DNA of 10,350 nucleotides from Candidatus Latescibacteria bacterium 4484_107 (GTDB taxonomy: Bacteria; Latescibacterota; 4484-107): positions 1-10,350 of the forward strand of contig MVCQ01000029.1 in NCBI GenBank assembly GCA_002059205.1. The letters run 5' to 3'. Below are positions 6,831 through 10,350 of this stretch, piece by piece. Made by a program: the position numbers and the translations under genes. The notes beneath the pieces were generated by a model. The model was given only the letters and a program-made list of their open reading frames with translations. It ran no database searches and was not told the DNA's origin. The first letter of the stretch is position 1. Each line of letters opens with the position of its first letter.

Positions 6831-6919
6831 ATGAGCAATTAGGAATGAGCAATGAGCATACACCAGCCTACCACCCCAATTCAGGGGGGGGAGGTATTGC
6901 TCATTGCTCATTATTCATT
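6831..6919. repeat. Inverted pair of heptamer arrays in the rbfA-truB gap
   Basis: The left array has ATGAGCA at 6831, 6845 and 6852 with ATTAGGA at 6838. The right array has GCTCATT at 6899 and 6906 and ATTCATT at 6913. The 15 bases at 6844-6858 are the exact reverse complement of 6898-6912, so the arrays can form a perfect 15-bp stem. The 39-base centre contains CACCCCAATT (6872-6881) and a run of eight G (6884-6891). Confidence 0.9.
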
Positions 6920-6923
6920 GCCT

Positions 6924-7265
6924 TCAGTCATGCAAGCTGTTCAACAGCGCATCTATTCGGGCGCCTCGCTCTACGGATTCATCGTATCGGAAGGCGATCT
7001 CCGGGATTCTCCGAAGAGAGAGCACCCGTCCCAGTTCTCTTCGGATGAATCCCGCCGCGCTATACAAGCCCTCCAATGTTTGCGCGCGCACGGTCTCATC
7101 ATCGCCCATCACGCTCACATAGACCTTCGCATAGCGTAGATCAATGGTTACATCTACCCCCGTGATCGTTACAAATCCGATGCGAGGGTCCTTGAGTTTC
7201 CGGACGAGGAGGCTGATCTCCTCCTGCAACACTCCGCTTACCCGATCCGCGCGTTTATATTCCAT
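6924..7265 (-). CDS. rbfA: 30S ribosome-binding factor A
   Basis: The protein has 113 residues, at the short end of the normal range. RbfA is a KH-fold protein that binds late 30S precursors, aids maturation of the 16S rRNA 5' end and is needed at low temperature in E. coli. Diagnostic parts are the N-terminal RADRVSGVLQEEISLLVRKLKDPR (residues 5-28), the strand VTIDLRYAKVYVSVMG (39-54), and AAGFIRRELGRVLSLRRIPEIAFRYDES (70-97), where A70-A-G72 matches the AxG kink between the KH helices. GGGA-type bases lie about 7-8 bases before the ATG at 7265, a modest ribosome site. It is separated from the ylxP-like gene by one palindromic element and from truB by another. Confidence 0.95.
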   Translation of the reverse strand: MEYKRADRVSGVLQEEISLLVRKLKDPRIGFVTITGVDVTIDLRYAKVYVSVMGDDETVRAQTLEGLYSAAGFIRRELGRVLSLRRIPEIAFRYDESVERGARIDALLNSLHD

Positions 7266-7290
7266 GGCCTCATTCCCGCTCCTATCTCCA

Positions 7291-7380
7291 TTGCCTAAAT
7301 TTCAGAAGTTTCAAAGATTGCCAAAATTGCCGGCACCCCCAATTTTTGAAATCCTGGCAATCTTTGAAATTTAGGCCATG
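7291..7380. repeat. Palindromic nonamer element, copy A
   Basis: This 90-base AT-rich element lies between the ylxP-like gene and rbfA. GCCTAAATTTC (7293-7303) is the reverse complement of 7366-7376, and TTCAAAGATTGCC (7310-7322) of 7356-7368. The two pairings share three bases on the right and so compete at that edge. Units recur with 9-base spacing (TTTCAGAAG, TTTCAAAGA, TTGCCAAAA). The centre is CACCCCCAATT (7334-7344). By hand alignment it is roughly 84% identical to copy B at 7689-7777. No clear target-site duplication was seen. Confidence 0.9.
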
Positions 7381-7383
7381 TTT

Positions 7384-7665
7384 TTACCGCATTTCTATCG
7401 TATAGTCCAGCAGCTCCACCCGGCCATCGCTTCGCACGTAGTCCACGACTTTGGAGAGCACCTGATGGGCGTATCGGGTATCCGTAGAAGCGATCACCAC
7501 GCCCAGGCGACAACGCTGCCATAAGTCATGATTGTCCACCTCGGCCGCCGAAACGTTGAAACGATTTTTGAGCCGCTCCTTCAAGCTTTTGATCGCGAAT
7601 CGCTTCTGTTTCAACGATCGGCTCTCCGGAATCCATAAATCTATTTCGCACGCGCCGACAATCAT
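7384..7665 (-). CDS. ylxP: YlxP-like DUF503 protein
   Basis: The protein has 93 residues, the normal size for DUF503. The family pattern is clear throughout: MIVGACEIDLWIPESRSLKQKR at the start, SLKERLKNRFNVSAAEVDNHDLWQRCRLGVVIAS in the middle and a final HQVLSKVVDYV helix. The family is a small cytoplasmic alpha/beta protein regularly encoded beside infB and rbfA and suspected of a role in ribosome maturation; no reaction is established. The gene is set between infB and rbfA exactly as in other phyla, but is flanked on both sides by copies of the same palindromic element. Its ribosome site is an extreme G-run (minus-strand G8, A, G6) just before GATGATGT and the ATG. The gene symbol is given by family and position. 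Confidence 0.9.
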   Translation of the reverse strand: MIVGACEIDLWIPESRSLKQKRFAIKSLKERLKNRFNVSAAEVDNHDLWQRCRLGVVIASTDTRYAHQVLSKVVDYVRSDGRVELLDYTIEMR

Positions 7666-7672
7666 ACATCAT

Positions 7673-7687
7673 CCCCCCTCCCCCCCC
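7673..7687 (-). promoter_or_regulatory. Homopolymeric G-tract acting as the ylxP ribosome binding site
   Basis: On the minus strand eight G, one A and six G lie 7 bases before the ATG at 7665. The tract contains the GGAGG core needed for 16S pairing. Runs of this length are prone to slippage, which would alter the spacing between the Shine-Dalgarno core and the start. Confidence 0.6.
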
Positions 7688-7688
7688 G

Positions 7689-7777
7689 TTGCCTAAATTT
7701 CAAAAAAATCAAAGATTGCCAAAATTGTCCGCACCCCAATTTTTGAAATTTTTGAACTTTTTGAAATTTAGGCAATG
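7689..7777. repeat. Palindromic nonamer element, copy B
   Basis: This 89-base AT-rich element lies between infB and the ylxP-like gene. A perfect 18-bp terminal inverted repeat joins 7689-7706 and 7758-7775. The right half is a nonamer array: TTTTGAAAT at 7741 and 7759 with TTTTGAACT at 7750. The centre is CACCCCAATT (7732-7741). It is a diverged copy of the element at 7291-7380, in the same orientation. Confidence 0.9.
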
Positions 7778-7785
7778 TCGTTGTC

Positions 7786-10221
7786 CTATGCAAGCTGCCG
7801 CGCGGTCTCCACCATCTCGAAGGCCTCGATCGTATCGCCGACCTTCAGATCGTTGAAGTTGCCTATGCCGATTCCGCATTCATACCCTGCGGCGACTTCC
7901 CGAACGTCTTCCTTAAAGCGCCTCAGGGAAGCCACTTCCCCTTCGTAGATGACCACGTGGTCCCGGAGCACCCGCGCGGATGCGTTTCTCCGGATGTTGC
8001 CGGATTGCACAAAAGAGCCTGCGATGACACCCACCGAAGGAACCCGGAAGACCTCCCGAACACTGGCCGAACCGAGAATTTTCTCATTAATCTCCGGAGC
8101 AAGAAGACCGGACAGGGCCGCCTTCAAATCTTCCACCGTTTCGTAGATCACCCGATACAGCCGGATGTCCACGTGTTCACGAGCCGCCATCTCCCTGGCC
8201 CGCACATCCGGGCGCACATGGAAGCCGATCACAATGGCGTCCGAAGCAGCGGCCAACAGAACGTCGGACTCGGAAATGGCGCCCACCCCCTGATGGATTA
8301 CATTGATGCGCACCTCATCTGTGCTCAATTCCGTTAACGCGCTGCTCAGGGCCTCTGCGGATCCGTCCACGTCGGCTTTCAGGATCAGACCCAGATCCCT
8401 GACCGCTCCCTCCTTGATTCGACGATTGAAGTCCGCCAGCGTCATTCGATGTTCCCTTCGACGGGCGTCATGTTCCGCCTTCAGTTGTCGGCGCTTTTGG
8501 CTGATTTCGCGGGCCTTTCGTTCCTCTCCAAGAACGATGAAAGAATCTCCGGCCTGCGGCACGCCTTCTATACCCAAAACCTGTACCGGCGAGGAGGGGC
8601 CCGCTTTTTCTACGGGTTGTCCCCATTCGTTCAAAAGGGCTCGAACGCGACCGCTGTACAGGCCCGTGACGAAGGCATCGCCCACCCGCAGCGTCCCATC
8701 CTGTACTAAAACCGTCGCCACCGGCCCGCGTCCGGGATGCAACTCCGCCTCGATGATAACGCCTCGCGCCTTTCGATCCGGGTTGGCTGTTAACTCCAAT
8801 AATTCCGCCTCCAGCAACACCATCTCCAAAAGCCGGTCTATGCCCTCACCGGTTTTGGCGGATACTTCCACCGCGATGGCCTTCCCCCCCCATTCCTCCA
8901 CCAGGATTCCGCGATGGGAGAGTTCCTGACGAATACGCTCCGGATCCGCAGTAGGCAGATCTGTTTTATTGATGGCCACTACAATAGGCACGTGGGCCGC
9001 CTTTGCATGGTCTATCGCTTCAACGGTCTGGGGCATTACGTGATCGTCCGCCGCGACGACCAGGATAACAATGTCCGTCGCCTGGGCTCCTCTGGAGCGC
9101 ATCGCCGTGAATGCCTCGTGGCCCGGGGTATCCAGAAAGGCAATTTTTTTGCGCTTCAGCGTCACCTCGTACGCCCCGATGTGCTGCGTAATGCCTCCGG
9201 ATTCTCCGGCCACTACGTTCGTCCGTCGGATGGTATCCAGCAGCGAAGTCTTTCCGTGATCTACGTGCCCCATCACCGTGATTACAGGGGCTCTTGGAAG
9301 TTGCGGTCCGGCTTCCTCTTCTTCTTCCGTTGTGAATAGATCCTCGGCATATTCCTCCAGCACCTCCACATCGTACCCGAATTCATCGGCCACCATGGTG
9401 AGAGTGTCCACATCCAGACGCTGGTTGATCGAAACCATCAACCCCATCTCGAGACACCGGGCGATCACTTCCGAGGAGAGCACACCCATTTGATCCGACA
9501 ACTCCGCCACGGAGACAAATTCGCTGGCCCGGATCACATTGCGAACTTCCTTCGGCTGCTCTTCGGCGGAACGACGAACGCGGGTTCTTCTTCGCCTCGA
9601 GCGGGGCGTGCCCTCCATCTTCGTCAATGTTCTCCGAACATTCGCAACGATCCCCTGCGTATCCTTTTCACGTCTCCGTTTCGGATACGACTTCCGCTCC
9701 TTGCCGGCCAGCAGGCGCTTTTTGATGTGCTCCCCATTTTGCTCCATTCGAATCGGTTTGTTCCGATGCGGTCTTCTTCGTTTTCGGGATTCGGACTTCG
9801 CAGGCTCCCGTCGTCCCTCCGATCCCCGCTCCCTTGAGGCGCGAGGACGCTCTCTTGGGCCGCGGGATCGTTCCTTTTGGGCGCGGAATCGTTCCCCTGA
9901 GCTACGAGACCGTTCTCCCGAGGTGGGTGATCGTTCCCCCTGTTTTGTCCGGGGACGCGTTTTTCCTCTGGGACCGGATGCTGTTTTTTTCTTGGTCTTC
10001 GCCCGCTTCTGTTGCTCCGTGCGCACTTTTCTTTGCTTCATCTCCTGGCGCGAAGTTTCTCGTTCCTGCTCAAATTTCCGTTCGATCCATTGAAGCATAT
10101 CTTCCTTCATCACACTCATATGACTTCGCGCCTCGAAGCCTTTTTTTCGCAACATACTGAGCAACGCTTCGCTGGATAGGTGATATTGTTTAGCAACTTC
10201 ATAGATGCGTTTTTTCCCCAT
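7786..10221 (-). CDS. infB: Translation initiation factor IF-2
   Basis: The protein has 811 residues. IF-2 is the GTPase that brings fMet-tRNA to the 30S subunit and promotes 50S joining. An IF2_N domain at 1-50 (KKRIYEVAKQYHLSSEALLSMLRKKG) is followed by a long basic Arg/Ser/Lys linker (about 51-225) and a second IF2_N-like module (about 228-292). The G domain starts near 309 and all GTP motifs are intact: GHVDHGKT (318-325), GGITQHIGA (342-350), DTPGH (364-368), NKTD (418-421) and SAKTGEG (454-460). Domains II, III and the C-terminal fMet-tRNA-binding region follow (GLILKADVDGSAEAL, 611-625; YECGIGIGNFNDLKVGD, 780-796). The ATG at 10221 is chosen over an upstream GTG at 10242 because GAGGGGG (10231-10237) lies 9 bases before it and the family begins MxKKRIYE. 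nusA is expected upstream, outside the window. Confidence 0.97.
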   Translation of the reverse strand: MGKKRIYEVAKQYHLSSEALLSMLRKKGFEARSHMSVMKEDMLQWIERKFEQERETSRQEMKQRKVRTEQQKRAKTKKKTASGPRGKTRPRTKQGERSPTSGERSRSSGERFRAQKERSRGPRERPRASRERGSEGRREPAKSESRKRRRPHRNKPIRMEQNGEHIKKRLLAGKERKSYPKRRREKDTQGIVANVRRTLTKMEGTPRSRRRRTRVRRSAEEQPKEVRNVIRASEFVSVAELSDQMGVLSSEVIARCLEMGLMVSINQRLDVDTLTMVADEFGYDVEVLEEYAEDLFTTEEEEEAGPQLPRAPVITVMGHVDHGKTSLLDTIRRTNVVAGESGGITQHIGAYEVTLKRKKIAFLDTPGHEAFTAMRSRGAQATDIVILVVAADDHVMPQTVEAIDHAKAAHVPIVVAINKTDLPTADPERIRQELSHRGILVEEWGGKAIAVEVSAKTGEGIDRLLEMVLLEAELLELTANPDRKARGVIIEAELHPGRGPVATVLVQDGTLRVGDAFVTGLYSGRVRALLNEWGQPVEKAGPSSPVQVLGIEGVPQAGDSFIVLGEERKAREISQKRRQLKAEHDARRREHRMTLADFNRRIKEGAVRDLGLILKADVDGSAEALSSALTELSTDEVRINVIHQGVGAISESDVLLAAASDAIVIGFHVRPDVRAREMAAREHVDIRLYRVIYETVEDLKAALSGLLAPEINEKILGSASVREVFRVPSVGVIAGSFVQSGNIRRNASARVLRDHVVIYEGEVASLRRFKEDVREVAAGYECGIGIGNFNDLKVGDTIEAFEMVETARQLA
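9814..9939 (-). repeat. 21-bp in-frame repeat coding heptapeptides in IF-2
   Basis: Residues 95-136 of IF-2 are six seven-residue units aligned on xER: GERSPTS, GERSRSS, GERFRAQ, KERSRGP, RERPRAS and RERGSEG. The DNA keeps a 21-base period around CGTTC on the plus strand. The segment is a strongly basic, likely disordered linker between the two N-terminal modules. Such linkers vary widely between species. Confidence 0.85.
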
Positions 10222-10230
10222 AAGCGTACA

Positions 10231-10237
10231 CCCCCTC
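10231..10237 (-). promoter_or_regulatory. Ribosome binding site deciding the infB start
   Basis: On the minus strand GAGGGGG lies 9 bases before the ATG at 10221. It falls inside the extra codons of the alternative GTG start at 10242, which supports the downstream ATG. Confidence 0.6.
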
Positions 10238-10247
10238 TGCACTTCAA

Positions 10248-10261
10248 ATACTAGATACTAA
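10248..10261. repeat. Short heptamer repeat upstream of infB
   Basis: ATACTAG and ATACTAA lie in direct 7-base register in the untranslated region before infB. The rest of 10262-10350 holds no coding sequence that I recognise; the end of nusA is not visible. Confidence 0.5.
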
Positions 10262-10350
10262 ATCGCGATCCCGTTCGTTGCGGAATATCGAGGACGGATA
10301 CAGTCCTTTTTTCCTTGTACTACGAATTTTCAGAACCTGGATAGTAGAAA

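Noticed and set aside
10291..10312. Plus-strand AGGAC/GTCCT stem followed by six T, like a terminator
   Set aside because: The stem is only 5 bp, and no plus-strand gene leads into it; the operon is transcribed the other way.

Overview
The window carries a bacterial housekeeping cluster on the minus strand, read from right to left: infB (IF2), a ylxP-like DUF503 gene, rbfA, truB, ribF, rpsO and pnp. It ends in a convincing intrinsic terminator at 2258-2293. This is the 3' part of the classic nusA-infB translation and RNA-processing operon; nusA would lie beyond the right edge. After the terminator, still on the minus strand, comes a separate gene for an exported DUF1573 protein (1072-2130). 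Facing it on the plus strand is the end of a tetratricopeptide-repeat gene (1-859), which is broken by a frameshift.

The organism is not named by the sequence. Moderately high GC, Shine-Dalgarno leaders, a signal peptide on the DUF1573 protein, TPR and DUF1573 families, and repeat-rich gaps between essential genes suggest an uncultured environmental bacterium, probably from a deep-branching Gram-negative phylum. I cannot place it further. The repeat clutter and the broken TPR frame would also fit a metagenome assembly.

The genes form one functional set. IF2 starts translation, RbfA matures the 30S subunit, TruB modifies tRNA U55, S15 is an early 30S assembly protein, PNPase degrades and processes RNA, and RibF makes FMN and FAD. 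All key motifs I checked are intact.

The unusual part is between the genes. No gap exceeds about 220 bases, but nearly every gap inside the operon holds degenerate repeats of short fixed period. Period 7 occurs upstream of infB and in the rbfA/truB, truB/ribF, ribF/rpsO and rpsO/pnp gaps. Period 9 occurs in two related palindromic elements flanking the ylxP-like gene. Several are arranged as inverted pairs that would fold in the operon mRNA. Three of them (6831-6919, 7291-7380, 7689-7777) share a central CACCCCAATT-like core. The gaps at 860-1071 and 2131-2331 hold further short repeats and hairpins.
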